Positions 24,953 through 34,198 of a stretch of 40,666 bases of DNA are shown here, one piece after another. The position numbers and the translations under genes were made by a program. Below the pieces are notes generated by a model. That model was given only the letters and a program-made list of their open reading frames with translations, was not told the DNA's origin and made no database searches. The DNA comes from DATADD01 sp046262355 (GTDB lineage: Bacteria > Actinomycetota > CADDZG01 > WHSQ01), in contig JBHEMX010000009.1 in NCBI GenBank assembly GCA_046262355.1, forward strand, positions 1 to 40,666. The letters run 5' to 3'. Numbering within the stretch: the first letter of the stretch is position 1; every line of letters starts with the position of its first letter.

Positions 24953-25663
24953 GTGACGTCGTCGCGACGCAAGATCGTACTGCCGACCGGCGCAGGCCTC
25001 ATGTTGGGCATGTGCGCATGTGCGCCGGAAGCATCCGACGTCCAGGGCGGCGCCGTGAGAGACCTCTACGGCTTCTTCTTCATCGTGGCAAGCGGCGTCT
25101 TCCTGATCGTCGTCGGACTGATCTCGTGGAGCTTGATCAGATACCGCGAGAAGCCGGCCGACGGGCTCCCCAAGCAGTTCCACACCAACATCAAGCTCGA
25201 GATCTTGTGGTTCGCGATACCGCAGGCCCTCGTCATCGCCCTGTTCATATTCTCGCTCGCAACGCTCGGCGATACACGCGACGCGCCCGCCGAGCCAGAG
25301 CTAACCGTGCGGGTCGAGGGCTTCAGGTGGGGCTGGCGCTTCACCTACGTGCCCGAGGACGTCGTGCTCAACAGCGAGCCCGAGCGCCCCGCAGAGCTGG
25401 TTCTTCCGGTCGGCGAGAGGATCGAGTTCGAGCTTCTCTCCGACGATGTCATCCACTCGTTCTATGTTCCCAGCTTCCTCATTAAGAGAGACACCATCCC
25501 CGGGGAGGTCAACCATCTCTCCGTCACACTCGAGGAGGAGGGTACGTTCCGAGGGGTGTGCGCGGAGTTCTGCGGCTTGCTGCACGACCAGATGAACTTC
25601 ACGGTCCGTGCGGTGCCGGGAGATAGTTTTGAGTCATGGCTGTCCGAACAAGAAACGCCATGA
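24953..25663 (+). CDS. ctaC: Cytochrome c oxidase subunit II
   Basis: Subunit II of an aa3-type oxidase, receiving electrons from cytochrome c through the CuA centre. The 236-residue product starts at GTG 24953 with a lipoprotein signal (lipobox LGMC near residue 20). Two transmembrane helices (about 36-57 and 77-97) anchor the cupredoxin domain, which has the CuA ligands SDDVIHSFYVPSFLIKRDTIPG and GVCAEFCGLLHDQM. It starts 46 bases from the divergent HAD gene and is followed by ctaD. Subunit III (ctaE) is not in the window. Confidence 0.96.
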   Translation: MTSSRRKIVLPTGAGLMLGMCACAPEASDVQGGAVRDLYGFFFIVASGVFLIVVGLISWSLIRYREKPADGLPKQFHTNIKLEILWFAIPQALVIALFIFSLATLGDTRDAPAEPELTVRVEGFRWGWRFTYVPEDVVLNSEPERPAELVLPVGERIEFELLSDDVIHSFYVPSFLIKRDTIPGEVNHLSVTLEEEGTFRGVCAEFCGLLHDQMNFTVRAVPGDSFESWLSEQETP

Positions 25664-25688
25664 TGACGATGCACGCGCGAGGACGCTG

Positions 25689-27350
25689 ATGGCGACTGCC
25701 GAGGAGCTCTCGGGGGTTGCAGCGCCCCCAAGGCACGGGATCGTCGATTGGGCGACCACGACGGACCACAAGAAGATCGGGATCCTCTATCTCTTCACGA
25801 GTGTGGGGTTTTTCCTCATCGCCGGGATACTGGCATTGGTGATGCGCGCCGAGCTTGCCAGCCCCGGATTGCAGTTGGTCGACAAGGGCACCTATAACGA
25901 GCTCTTCACGATGCACGGCACGGCGATGATGTTCTTCTTCGTCGTGCCGTTCGGCATCGGTCTCGCCAACTACCTCGTGCCGCTGCACGTGGGCGCGGCC
26001 GACGTTGCGTACCCGCGGCTCAATTCTCTGACCTACTGGCTCTACGTGCTGGGGGCACTGACCGCGTTCTCGGGGTTCGCTACGACGGAAGGCGCGGCCG
26101 CGTTCGGATGGACCGCATATGCGCCGCTGTCGGGACCCACCTACTCGCCCGGCCTCGGGGGCGATCTGTGGATCATCGGACTCCTTCTGAGCGGCTTCTC
26201 GACCACGCTCGGCGCGGTCAATCTGATGGCGACCGTCTTCGGCATGCGCGCACCTGGGATGACGATGTTCCGGCTGCCGATCTTCGTATGGAACGTTATC
26301 GTCACGTCCGCGCTGATCCTGTTCTCCTTCCCGGTTCTCTCCGCCGCCCTCGCGGGTCTCTTCATCGATCGCAACTTCGGCGGACACCTCTTCGATCCTC
26401 AGGGGGGAGGAAGCGCGGTCCTATGGCAACATCTGTTCTGGTTCCTGGGGCACCCCGAGGTCTACATGGCCATCCTCCCCTTCTTCGGCGTCGTGACCGA
26501 GATCATCCCCGTGTTCAGCCGCAAGCCGCTGTTCGGCTACCGGGGGTTCGTGCTTGCGACGATCCTGATCGGCGCCTACAGCTTCTCCGTATGGGCACAC
26601 CACATGTTCACCACCGGGGCCGTGAGCAGTCCCTTCTTCGCCGCAACCTCGATGTTGATCGCCGTCCCCACCGGCATCAAGTTCTTCAATTGGATCGCCA
26701 CGATGTGGCGCGGACACATCCGGCTGAAGACCCCGATGTTGTTCGCCGTCGGCTTCCTGTTCATGTTCCTTATGGGCGGGATAACGGGGGTCTTCCTGGC
26801 GTCTCCCCCTATCAACTTCGCAGTGCACGACACCTACTACGTAGTCGCGCACATGCACTACGTCCTGTTCGGAGGAAGCGTGTTCGCCGCGTTCGCTGCC
26901 CTGTACTACTGGATCCCGAAGATGAGCGGGAGGATGATGGGCGAACGCCTCGGCCGGCTGCATTTCGCCCTCATGCTGATCGGTTTCAACGTCACGTTCT
27001 TCCCGATGCACCAACTGGGACTCGACGGTATGCAGCGCCGTATCGCCGACTACTCGCCGTCGACCGGCTTCGAGGGCCTCAACCAGCTCACCGCCGCGGG
27101 ATCGGGCTTGATCGCCGTGTCGATGATCGTGTTCCTGATCAACTTCTTTCGCTCGATCGCGCGCGGAGAGCCGGCGGGCGACGACCCGTGGGAGGGCAAC
27201 ACGCTCGAGTGGACGACGACCTCTCCGCCGCCTCCGCACAACTTCCACCATCTCCCGCCGATCCGCTCCGAACGTCCGCTTTTCGACGAGCGCTTGAGGC
27301 GCCTCGAGGGGAAGAAGGAGGAGCGGACGCAGAAGGGCAAGGGCGCATAG
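25689..27350 (+). CDS. ctaD: Cytochrome c oxidase subunit I
   Basis: Catalytic heme-copper subunit of the aa3-type terminal oxidase (553 residues, 12 predicted helices). Heme a and a3/CuB ligands are visible in HGTAMMFFFVVPFGIG, FLGHPEVYMAILPFFG (with the His-Tyr crosslink pair), WAHHMFTTG and YYVVAHMHYVLFGG. The lysine of the K channel is in PTGIKFFNW. It starts 25 bases after ctaC at an ATG within a region with weak Shine-Dalgarno and runs to 27350, 35 bases before subunit IV. Confidence 0.97.
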   Translation: MATAEELSGVAAPPRHGIVDWATTTDHKKIGILYLFTSVGFFLIAGILALVMRAELASPGLQLVDKGTYNELFTMHGTAMMFFFVVPFGIGLANYLVPLHVGAADVAYPRLNSLTYWLYVLGALTAFSGFATTEGAAAFGWTAYAPLSGPTYSPGLGGDLWIIGLLLSGFSTTLGAVNLMATVFGMRAPGMTMFRLPIFVWNVIVTSALILFSFPVLSAALAGLFIDRNFGGHLFDPQGGGSAVLWQHLFWFLGHPEVYMAILPFFGVVTEIIPVFSRKPLFGYRGFVLATILIGAYSFSVWAHHMFTTGAVSSPFFAATSMLIAVPTGIKFFNWIATMWRGHIRLKTPMLFAVGFLFMFLMGGITGVFLASPPINFAVHDTYYVVAHMHYVLFGGSVFAAFAALYYWIPKMSGRMMGERLGRLHFALMLIGFNVTFFPMHQLGLDGMQRRIADYSPSTGFEGLNQLTAAGSGLIAVSMIVFLINFFRSIARGEPAGDDPWEGNTLEWTTTSPPPPHNFHHLPPIRSERPLFDERLRRLEGKKEERTQKGKGA

Positions 27351-27385
27351 TCGACGCATCGGAGCAGACGTGAGGTTGCAGGGCC

Positions 27386-27832
27386 GTGGTTGAAGAGATG
27401 CGCTTCTTTCTTCGCATCGGCCTCTACACCCTCGTGATCAGCATCGTCTACTGGTTCGCGAGCTACGACATCGTGGGCACGTTCCTGCTCGCCTTCGTCG
27501 CGATCGGCGTCGCCCTCTTCATGCTGTCCATCGCACGCGAGGTGCGCGTGCGGCGCGCCGATCCGATCCCATCCGAGGGGTCCTTGGTGCGGCGCGCCGT
27601 GAGCACGGCCGACCGCGTCATCGGGTTCAACGAGCACCACGACCTCGGTGACGCAGGGGCGCTCGAGGTGGAAGAGGAGCCGCTTCCCCACTCGAGCATC
27701 TGGCCGCCGGTCGCGGCCGGCGCGGCGCTGCTTTCGGGCCTCGGGCTGCTCTACGGGGGTTGGTTCTGGATGCCGGGCGTCGCGATCGGCGCGGTGGTCG
27801 CCTGGGGATGGGTCAACCAACTCAACGGCTGA
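27386..27832 (+). CDS. ctaF: Cytochrome c oxidase subunit IV (actinobacterial CtaF type)
   Basis: A 148-residue membrane protein with a two-helix N-terminal half (about 6-47) and a two-helix C-terminal half (about 103-146) joined by a polar loop containing RRADPIPSEGS and HHDLGDAGALE. This layout matches actinobacterial oxidase subunit IV, a small stabilising subunit. Start is GTG at 27386, with ATG at 27398 as an alternative. It is the third gene of the oxidase operon and converges with qcrB 5 bases from its stop. Confidence 0.88.
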   Translation: MVEEMRFFLRIGLYTLVISIVYWFASYDIVGTFLLAFVAIGVALFMLSIAREVRVRRADPIPSEGSLVRRAVSTADRVIGFNEHHDLGDAGALEVEEEPLPHSSIWPPVAAGAALLSGLGLLYGGWFWMPGVAIGAVVAWGWVNQLNG

Positions 27833-27837
27833 TCCCT

Positions 27838-29196
27838 CTACGGCCCCGTCTCGTCGAAGCCTCCCCGGCTGTTGCGCCGCAGATACACGCCGCGCCCGCG
27901 CGCGAAGGGATGAGCGCCCGTCGCCTTGAGCTCGGCACATAGCCTGTAGGCGATGTAGCCGGCCGTCGGCGGTGCGACCAGCAGCCCGATGCGGAACAAC
28001 CACGTCGTCGCCTCGACGGAGCTTCGGAAGATGAGCGCGAAGACGTCGTTGCCCGCTGCGAGCGTGAGTATCACGAAGAAGGTGAGACCTGCGACCCCGA
28101 CGGCGGTGCGAAGCGGCGCATCGCGCGGGTCGTCCAGAAGGTGGTGCTCGCGCCGGTCACCGGTGACGCGCGTCTCGATGAAGGGCCACAACGTCAACAG
28201 GCCGAAGGTGATGCCCGGGATCACGACGCCGGGGAGGAAAGAAGAAGGGATCGTCACACCGAGGACCGTGAACTCGATCGGCGGGAACAGGCGCAGGGCG
28301 CCGTCGAGCCATCCCACGTACCAGTCCGGCTGCGATGGAGCGCTGACCGTGGTGGCGTCGAAGGGGCCGTAGTTCCATACGGGGTTGATCTGGATGAGCC
28401 CGCCCATGAGGGACAACAGTGCTGCGGTGATCAACATGAGGCCGATCGACCGGAAGGTCTGCGACGGCCACAGCGGCTTGCCGATGACGTTCCCCTCAGT
28501 TCGCCCCGGTCCCTTGAACTGCGTGTGCTTCTGGCGCACCACGAACAGCAGATGAAGGCTGATGAGCGCGATGAGCAGCGCCGGAAGCAGCATGACGTGC
28601 ATCACGAAGAGCCTCGAGATGATGCCCTCCGTCGGAAACTCGCCTCCGAAGACGAGGAAGCCGAGATAGGGACCGAGGAAGGGGATCGAGATCATTACCG
28701 AGTAGGCGATGCGGAGACCGGTGCCCGAGAGCAGGTCATCGGGTAGCGAGTAGCCGGTGAAGCCCATACCTATGGAGAACAGCAGGAGCCCTATGCCGAT
28801 CAACCAGTTGATCTCCCGCGGTCTCCTGTACGCCCCTGTGAAGAAGACGCGCCCGATGTGGAGGACGATCACGGCCACGAACACGAGCGCGGCCCAGTGG
28901 TGTACCTGCCGCATGACGAGCCCGGCACGGACCTCGAAGCTGAGCCGCATGACGGACGCGTATGCCGACGACATCTCGGCGCCCTGCAAAGGAGCATAGG
29001 GACCGTCGTAGGTCACCGGAGTGGCATCGGGTCGATAGAACAACGTGAGGAACGTCCCGGTCGCCACCAGGATCACGAAGCAGAAGAGCGCCACCTCACC
29101 GAGCAGGAACGACCAATGGTCGGGAAAGATCTTGCGCAGCCCCTTGCGCGCCCACGTCGCGGTGCCGAGGCGGTCGTCGAGCCACCGCAGCATCAT
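27838..29196 (-). CDS. qcrB: Cytochrome bc1 complex cytochrome b subunit
   Basis: Quinol-oxidising cytochrome b of the bc1 complex, 452 residues. The bis-histidine heme ligands are visible in MRQVHHWAALVFVAVIVLHIGRVF and VMHVMLLPALLIALISLHLLFV, with the Qo-site PDWYVGWLDGALRLFPPIEF. The long polytopic protein with a C-terminal extension is typical of Actinobacteria. The double ATG at 29196/29193 overlaps the qcrA stop by 4 bases. The open frame upstream to 29883 is a shadow. Confidence 0.97.
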   Translation of the reverse strand: MMLRWLDDRLGTATWARKGLRKIFPDHWSFLLGEVALFCFVILVATGTFLTLFYRPDATPVTYDGPYAPLQGAEMSSAYASVMRLSFEVRAGLVMRQVHHWAALVFVAVIVLHIGRVFFTGAYRRPREINWLIGIGLLLFSIGMGFTGYSLPDDLLSGTGLRIAYSVMISIPFLGPYLGFLVFGGEFPTEGIISRLFVMHVMLLPALLIALISLHLLFVVRQKHTQFKGPGRTEGNVIGKPLWPSQTFRSIGLMLITAALLSLMGGLIQINPVWNYGPFDATTVSAPSQPDWYVGWLDGALRLFPPIEFTVLGVTIPSSFLPGVVIPGITFGLLTLWPFIETRVTGDRREHHLLDDPRDAPLRTAVGVAGLTFFVILTLAAGNDVFALIFRSSVEATTWLFRIGLLVAPPTAGYIAYRLCAELKATGAHPFARGRGVYLRRNSRGGFDETGP

Positions 29197-30035
29197 CCGG
29201 CACCCTCGACCCTCGTGAGATCCCAGAAGCTCGGACCGACGGGAGCGGAGAAGTCTCCGGTTGCGATGAGATAACCGTCTCCGTCGACCGAGAGGGGGAG
29301 CTGCGGCAGAGGCCGGGCGGCAGGCCCGAACACCGGCACCGCCCCCCTCAGCACGTCGAAGGTCGACTGATGGCAGGGGCACAAGAGTTGGTGCGCCTGC
29401 GCTCGGTAGAGCCCCACGGGACAGCCCGCATGCGTGCAGATCTTCGAGTACGCGACACAGCCCTGCGGCGTCCAGTTCGCGCGCGAGCCCGGCAGGCGCA
29501 GCAGCTCCTCCTCGATCCGCAGCAGCAGCACCTGTGCGTCGGCAGCGCCCACATGGCCGGCGGGAAACACCGTGGTCACGCTCGAGAACTCGACATCCTG
29601 GGGGCGCAGCGGCTGATCGTTGTCGTCCACGACGCGCGCTCCCGAGCTCCACGGGGTGTTGAAGAGATCGCTGCCGGGGCTCGGACCGAGCGACAACGAC
29701 GGGATGGCGAGAGCGGCTCCGAGCGTTCCGAGGGCTCCTCCTCCGAGCCGCACGAGCAGTCGTCTGCGCGTGACCTGCTCGACGCCGAGTGCCTCCGTCG
29801 CCTCCCGGCGCCCCCTCTCCGAGGTCGCCGGCGAGCGGCGCTCCTCGACGCGCTCCGGCTCGTCGAGAAGGTAGCTCGCCCACGCGACCACGCCGATCCC
29901 CAGCGCACCGAGCGCGAGGCCGAGGAGAAGGCCCTCGAGCTGCACCTGGCCCCCCAGCACGTAGAGCACCATGAGCGCGATCGAGGCGAGCATGGAGACG
30001 GCGAAGGCGCTCGAGATGAGCCGGACGCCCCTCAC
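29193..30035 (-). CDS. qcrA: Rieske iron-sulfur subunit of cytochrome bc1
   Basis: A 280-residue Rieske protein with three N-terminal transmembrane helices (about 6-30, 34-57 and 90-117), an arrangement seen in actinobacterial QcrA. The Rieske cluster motifs are CTHAGCPVG and CPCHQSTFD, ending in a short soluble fold with PLPQLPLSVDGDGYLIATGDF. Start is GTG at 30035 overlapping the qcrC stop (GTGA). It is the middle gene of qcrCAB. Confidence 0.95.
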   Translation of the reverse strand: MRGVRLISSAFAVSMLASIALMVLYVLGGQVQLEGLLLGLALGALGIGVVAWASYLLDEPERVEERRSPATSERGRREATEALGVEQVTRRRLLVRLGGGALGTLGAALAIPSLSLGPSPGSDLFNTPWSSGARVVDDNDQPLRPQDVEFSSVTTVFPAGHVGAADAQVLLLRIEEELLRLPGSRANWTPQGCVAYSKICTHAGCPVGLYRAQAHQLLCPCHQSTFDVLRGAVPVFGPAARPLPQLPLSVDGDGYLIATGDFSAPVGPSFWDLTRVEGAG

Positions 30036-30799
30036 GCCCGGCGGTCTTTCCCCGGCCGTCTCCGATGCCCGACGAAGAGGCACGTGATGAGCACTCCGAC
30101 CCCTCCGACGGTCCACGCCACGAAGCCCTCCGGCACCGGCCCGACCCCGCCGATGTCGGCGCCGCCGGGATCGCGCTTGGTCCCCAGGAACTCGACGAAG
30201 CGAACCACGGAGTTGCGCTCCTCGTCGTCGAAGTCGAACGCCGGCATCTGTCCCGGGCCTACCAGGATCGCCTCGGCGACGACGAGAGGCTCCGAATGCA
30301 GCAGCGTCGGAGCGAGCGCATCGTCTCCCACAGCACCTCCGTTGGCGTTCGCGCCGTGACACGGAGCGCAGTTGTTGATGAAGACGTCCCGCCCCTGCGC
30401 CAGGTCCCCGGCCCCGACGCTCACCTCAGGGATGGGCGGGCCGTCGCCGATCGACGCGACGTAAGCGACGAGATCCGCGATCCGGCCGGGCTCGAACGCG
30501 GGCGGCTTGCGCACGGGCTGTCCCCCGGCATCCGCCAGCGGCATGCGTCCGGTCGTGAGCTGGAAGTTCGCGGCCGCGGCTCCGGCGTCCTCGAGCGAGG
30601 GGCCGTACTGCGTCCCTTGACCCTCGGCGCCGTGGCACGACACGCACGACTCGACGAACAAGCGACGCCCTCGCTCGACGTCTCCCGGCTCTTCCTGGGA
30701 GCGGACGCGGGGCGCGCCGACCCACGTCAGGCCCAGCAGGACGATCGCAGCGCCGGCGACAACCGGGGCGAGGGCGTTGAGCGAGCGCGCATCGATCAT
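30032..30799 (-). CDS. qcrC: Diheme cytochrome c subunit of cytochrome bc1
   Basis: A 255-residue membrane-anchored protein with two CxxCH heme motifs (CVSCH and CAPCH), an N-terminal hydrophobic segment (about 9-27) and a C-terminal transmembrane helix (about 227-249). Diheme cytochromes of this kind link bc1 directly to aa3 oxidase in a supercomplex in Actinobacteria, replacing a soluble cytochrome c; no separate cytochrome c is visible. Start at 30799 overlaps the upstream 4-helix protein by 4 bases. Confidence 0.96.
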   Translation of the reverse strand: MIDARSLNALAPVVAGAAIVLLGLTWVGAPRVRSQEEPGDVERGRRLFVESCVSCHGAEGQGTQYGPSLEDAGAAAANFQLTTGRMPLADAGGQPVRKPPAFEPGRIADLVAYVASIGDGPPIPEVSVGAGDLAQGRDVFINNCAPCHGANANGGAVGDDALAPTLLHSEPLVVAEAILVGPGQMPAFDFDDEERNSVVRFVEFLGTKRDPGGADIGGVGPVPEGFVAWTVGGVGVLITCLFVGHRRRPGKDRRA

Positions 30800-31158
30800 G
30801 CCGTCGCAAAGAGACGCCAGGCGAGCGCCAGTGTCACGAGCGCGCCGGCGGCAAGGGCACCCGAGCGCGCCCGTGGAGGCGCCTCGGACGCGAACGTGTT
30901 CGCGAGCGGCAACGCACCGAGGGCGGCCACACCGTAGAGCAGGTGAAGCGAGTCGCTGGGGCGGGCCCCTTCTCCATAGGTCAATGCGCCGAGAAGGATC
31001 TGCACCCCGACGACGATCGTCACGAGGCCGCGCGCTCGCTCGAACCACGACGGAGGATCGAGGAAGCGCGCGTGGACGATCGCGGCGAGCAGGAAGCAAA
31101 CGGTGACCGCGACGACCACCCACCCGCCACCTGCGTGCAGCTGCGCCAGGAGCCTCAT
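30796..31158 (-). CDS. Four-helix membrane protein resembling half of a heme A synthase
   Basis: A 120-residue membrane protein with four hydrophobic segments (about 10-30, 44-62, 71-90 and 97-116). Histidines at about 8 (QLHAGGGW) and 72 (SDSLHLLYG) are in helix ends, and VGVQILLGALTYG has the feel of CtaA/COX15, where two four-helix bundles bind heme with paired histidines. It would be a single such bundle and perhaps work as a dimer. This is a pattern-based inference with no certain family assignment. It overlaps larE and qcrC by 4 bases each. Confidence 0.8.
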   Translation of the reverse strand: MRLLAQLHAGGGWVVVAVTVCFLLAAIVHARFLDPPSWFERARGLVTIVVGVQILLGALTYGEGARPSDSLHLLYGVAALGALPLANTFASEAPPRARSGALAAGALVTLALAWRLFATA

Positions 31159-31991
31159 CGCCGGGTGGACGGCGCGCCGAACGTCGGGGTCGCCAGCACC
31201 TCGTTCATCGAGCCCGAGCGGAAGCCCACGAGGTCGAGAGTCACGTAGCGGAAGCCAAGTGTGCCCAGGCGCTCCGCTATGACCGACCTGAGCTCCGCCG
31301 CCGCAACGATCTCGTGCGCCGGGACCTCGATGCGCGCGAGATCGCCGTGGTCACGCACCCTGAAGACGCGGAAGCCGAGCGCGCGCAGCGCCTCCTCGGC
31401 CCGCTCGATCCTGCGCAGCCCCTCTTCCGTGACGCGCACGCCGTACGCGAAGCGAGAGGCGAGACACGGCGACGCGGGCTTGTCCGCGGTCGGGAGGCCG
31501 AGCTCGGCCGACAACGACCGCACGTCGACCTTCGTGAGTCCAGCCTCGGCGAGGGGCGCGTGCACATCGTTCTCGGACGCCGCTCGCAGCCCGGGTCTGT
31601 AGTCGCCGAGGTCGTCGACGTTCGTACCGACGCAGACGGCGGCCCCCAGGCTGCGCGCGGTCGGTCGCAGCACCTCGAAGAGCTCGACCTTGCACCAGTA
31701 GCAGCGATCGGCCGAGTTGCGCGCGTACTCCTCGCGGCGAAGCTCATCGGTTCGCACGACCCGGTGGTTCCATCCGCGCGCGCGTGCGAGCTCGATCGCA
31801 TCCCGTAGCTCTCGCTCGGCGAGAGAGGGAGATGCGGCAGTGACGGCAAGGGCATCGGCTCGCAGCACGGCGTGCGCGGTCGCCGCGAGGAAGGCCGAGT
31901 CGACCCCACCCGAGTACGCGACGAGGACCCTGGCCAGCTCGCGCAGAGCGCGTTCGAGAGCATCACGCTTCGCCGCAAGACTTGCGTCCAT
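31155..31991 (-). CDS. larE: LarE-like ATP-dependent sulfur transferase
   Basis: A 278-residue PP-loop enzyme of the family that builds the nickel-pincer cofactor by donating sulfur. The PP-loop is SGGVDS (27-32); the sacrificial cysteine is C176 in SPCLASRFAYG, at the same number as in the Lactiplantibacillus enzyme. CYWCK lies at 97-101. LarA, LarB and LarC are not in the window, so it may serve another thiolation pathway or a distant racemase. It precedes the 4-helix protein with a 4-base overlap and starts 35 bases from the phosphodiesterase-like gene. Confidence 0.9.
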   Translation of the reverse strand: MDASLAAKRDALERALRELARVLVAYSGGVDSAFLAATAHAVLRADALAVTAASPSLAERELRDAIELARARGWNHRVVRTDELRREEYARNSADRCYWCKVELFEVLRPTARSLGAAVCVGTNVDDLGDYRPGLRAASENDVHAPLAEAGLTKVDVRSLSAELGLPTADKPASPCLASRFAYGVRVTEEGLRRIERAEEALRALGFRVFRVRDHGDLARIEVPAHEIVAAAELRSVIAERLGTLGFRYVTLDLVGFRSGSMNEVLATPTFGAPSTRR

Positions 31992-32026
31992 GCACCTATC
32001 TTCTCAGCCGGCGAGACCGCCACGCG

Positions 32027-33616
32027 CTACTCGATGTAGCCGAGGTCCTTCAGGTGTGCAGCGACGGACGCGGCCTCGTCTGCCGAGTACTCGCCCCCGG
32101 CCGCGCGCGCCTCGGCCGCGGACGTCTTCGCGATCGGATGACGTCGCAGGAACGCCGGGTCCAAGGAACCAAGCGCGGCGCGGCCGTCGAGGCCGGCGGG
32201 GACCGGTCGCTCCAAGAGAGCGAGCGCCGTGGGGCAGACGTCGCACAGCGACAACTCTTCTGCGCGCCCGGGCGCGATGCGAGGTCCCGCCGCCGCGAAG
32301 ATCCCGTGCGGCCGGTGATCCGACGACCATGCCTCGTGCACGCCGGCGAGTGGTGTCGGCGGGATCACGAGGTCCTCGGTTGCCTCTCGCCCCGGCGCCA
32401 CTCGATAGCCGGCCGACCACGCATCGAGCATCAGGTCGGGCGCGAGCCGCTCCGCCCGACCTGCATAGATGTCGGCGCGGCGGTGCGCGGCCGCGATCAC
32501 GCGTGAGCCGGTGCGTGGATCGCCGATCTCCAGCACTTCGCCCGAGAGCTCGTCGAGGAGCTCATCCGCGCGACCCGGCGCGACGTAGCCCTGTGGCTCG
32601 CGGCCCTCGAGGTTGAGCCACAGATCGCCGTGGAAGCCGAGGAACGCCTCGGTGCGCGACCAGTCGAACGACCCGAGCTGGCCGGCGAGCGTGGCGCCGA
32701 ACGCCTTGCGCGCCAGAGTGGGCGCAAAGCGCCTCCCGGAGCGCCGAAGTCCCGGAGGCATGGCCCACGCGAGATCGACGAGACGAGACCGCCTCGGTCC
32801 GCCGTATGCGGCGCGCCCCCGGCGCGTCAGCCAGGCGCCGAGGTTGACGTCGCCGTGGAGCGGCCCTGCGCCGTGGTCGCTGACGACGAGGACGTCGGCT
32901 TCCGGCCACCTCTCGAGAAGCACCCCGGTGGCTCGGTCCATAGCCGCGTAGACGCGCTCGACCCCCGCTGCGAGGGGATGGTCCGTCCCCCCGAACCGCC
33001 ACATGAAGTGCTGCGCACGATCGACGTGCGGCCACACGGCAACGACGCACTCGGCGCCGACCTCCGCGGCAGCCCACGGCAGTGCCTCCGACTGGGCGTC
33101 GAGCCCTCTCTCGAGGTCCTCCAGGAACCCCTGGAGCGAGCCGTGCGGGGCGCGATCGAGCAGGTCCTCGAGAGGCCAGCGCTGCGCCAGTGCCTCCTGC
33201 AGCTCCGCCGGCTCGCAGAATCGAGCTCCCGGCGGCGCGCCGTATCCCGCCACCATCGCCCCCACCACCGGGGTCGGCGGATACGACATCGGTACGTTCC
33301 ACACGAGCAGCCGGACATCGCCGGTGAGCTCCCACAGGGCCGGCGCCACTCGATCGCGCGACGAGAAGTACCTGCAGGCGTAGGCGCCGGGGGCCCGGTA
33401 CCAGGAGCCGAATATCCCGTGGCCCCCGGGGTTGACGCCGGTGAACGCCGACGTCCAGGCGCAATCTGTCATCGGCGGCCACGTCGACCTCAAAGGGGCG
33501 CTGAAACCGCGCCCCATGAGCTCGGCGAGGGCGGGCAGGCGTCCTTCGCCCACGAGCCGATCGGTCACGTCGAAGGTCGCCGAGTCCCACCCGAGCACGA
33601 CGAGGCGCGGCCCCAT
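32027..33616 (-). CDS. AlkP-superfamily phosphohydrolase/phosphodiesterase
   Basis: A 529-residue protein of the type I phosphodiesterase/nucleotide pyrophosphatase group (COG3379-like). The N-terminal LVVLGWDSATFDV provides the first metal Asp, STWPPMTDCAWTSAFTGVNPGGHGIFG contains the likely nucleophile threonine/serine, VVSDHGAGPLHGDVNL and SSDHRPHGIFAAAGP the other metal ligands. A C-terminal helical tail ends in LKDLGYIE, as is common in the family. It starts 15 bases after the secreted protein and 35 before larE, so it is part of the same transcription run. Substrate unknown. Confidence 0.9.
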   Translation of the reverse strand: MGPRLVVLGWDSATFDVTDRLVGEGRLPALAELMGRGFSAPLRSTWPPMTDCAWTSAFTGVNPGGHGIFGSWYRAPGAYACRYFSSRDRVAPALWELTGDVRLLVWNVPMSYPPTPVVGAMVAGYGAPPGARFCEPAELQEALAQRWPLEDLLDRAPHGSLQGFLEDLERGLDAQSEALPWAAAEVGAECVVAVWPHVDRAQHFMWRFGGTDHPLAAGVERVYAAMDRATGVLLERWPEADVLVVSDHGAGPLHGDVNLGAWLTRRGRAAYGGPRRSRLVDLAWAMPPGLRRSGRRFAPTLARKAFGATLAGQLGSFDWSRTEAFLGFHGDLWLNLEGREPQGYVAPGRADELLDELSGEVLEIGDPRTGSRVIAAAHRRADIYAGRAERLAPDLMLDAWSAGYRVAPGREATEDLVIPPTPLAGVHEAWSSDHRPHGIFAAAGPRIAPGRAEELSLCDVCPTALALLERPVPAGLDGRAALGSLDPAFLRRHPIAKTSAAEARAAGGEYSADEAASVAAHLKDLGYIE

Positions 33617-33631
33617 GGCGGCGAGGAACCT

Positions 33632-34198
33632 CTAGCCGGTCGGCGCCGGGGTAGGCGCGGGCTGACCCAGCGGCTCCTCGACCCCGCCGTCGTTCGGCGC
33701 GCGGTCGAAACAGACCCGTTTACAGCGCGGCGACGTATATACCGACTGAACCGCCCAGTTGTAGTGATCGCGCTTGTTCGTCGTCTTCACTCGGCGCAGA
33801 GGGATGCGCATGGACACGCTGCGTCGATCTCGCCGCCATACCTTCAAAGAAGAGACCCTGTAATCGTTCTTGCGCGCACGATCGCGCAGGAGCGCTCCCT
33901 TCATCCGTCGCCCGTCGGACCTGATCAGCGCGTAGTAGTCGTAGCGGGAGGTTCCGAAGGTGTCGAGGTAGGTCAACAGGTAACCATGGTCGACCACCTC
34001 GCGCGCTCTCCATCGCTGCCGCACGATGACCCTCCATCCCGGCTTGTCCGTGCCGAACTTCTTCACGCGCCGTATATCGAAGCGGCCCTTCGCATCGTTT
34101 CCGTCGCGCACAGAGACCGGGTGCGCGGACGCAAGCAGCGGGGGCGCGAGGACGACCGCGGCGACGAAAGAGACGGCGAGCGCTCGGCGCGGCTTCAT
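33632..34198 (-). CDS. Secreted protein of unknown function
   Basis: A 188-residue exported protein: signal peptide about 1-25 (RRALAVSFVAAVVLAPPLLASA, cleavage after ASA), then a basic, tyrosine- and arginine-rich body with repeated RxxR patterns (WRVIVRQRWRAREV, KVWRRDRRSVSMRIPLRRV), a two-cysteine segment SPRCKRVCFD and a proline-rich C-terminus. It overlaps the MauE-like gene by 4 bases, so it may be exported with or processed by that system. No family recognised. Confidence 0.88.
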   Translation of the reverse strand: MKPRRALAVSFVAAVVLAPPLLASAHPVSVRDGNDAKGRFDIRRVKKFGTDKPGWRVIVRQRWRAREVVDHGYLLTYLDTFGTSRYDYYALIRSDGRRMKGALLRDRARKNDYRVSSLKVWRRDRRSVSMRIPLRRVKTTNKRDHYNWAVQSVYTSPRCKRVCFDRAPNDGGVEEPLGQPAPTPAPTG

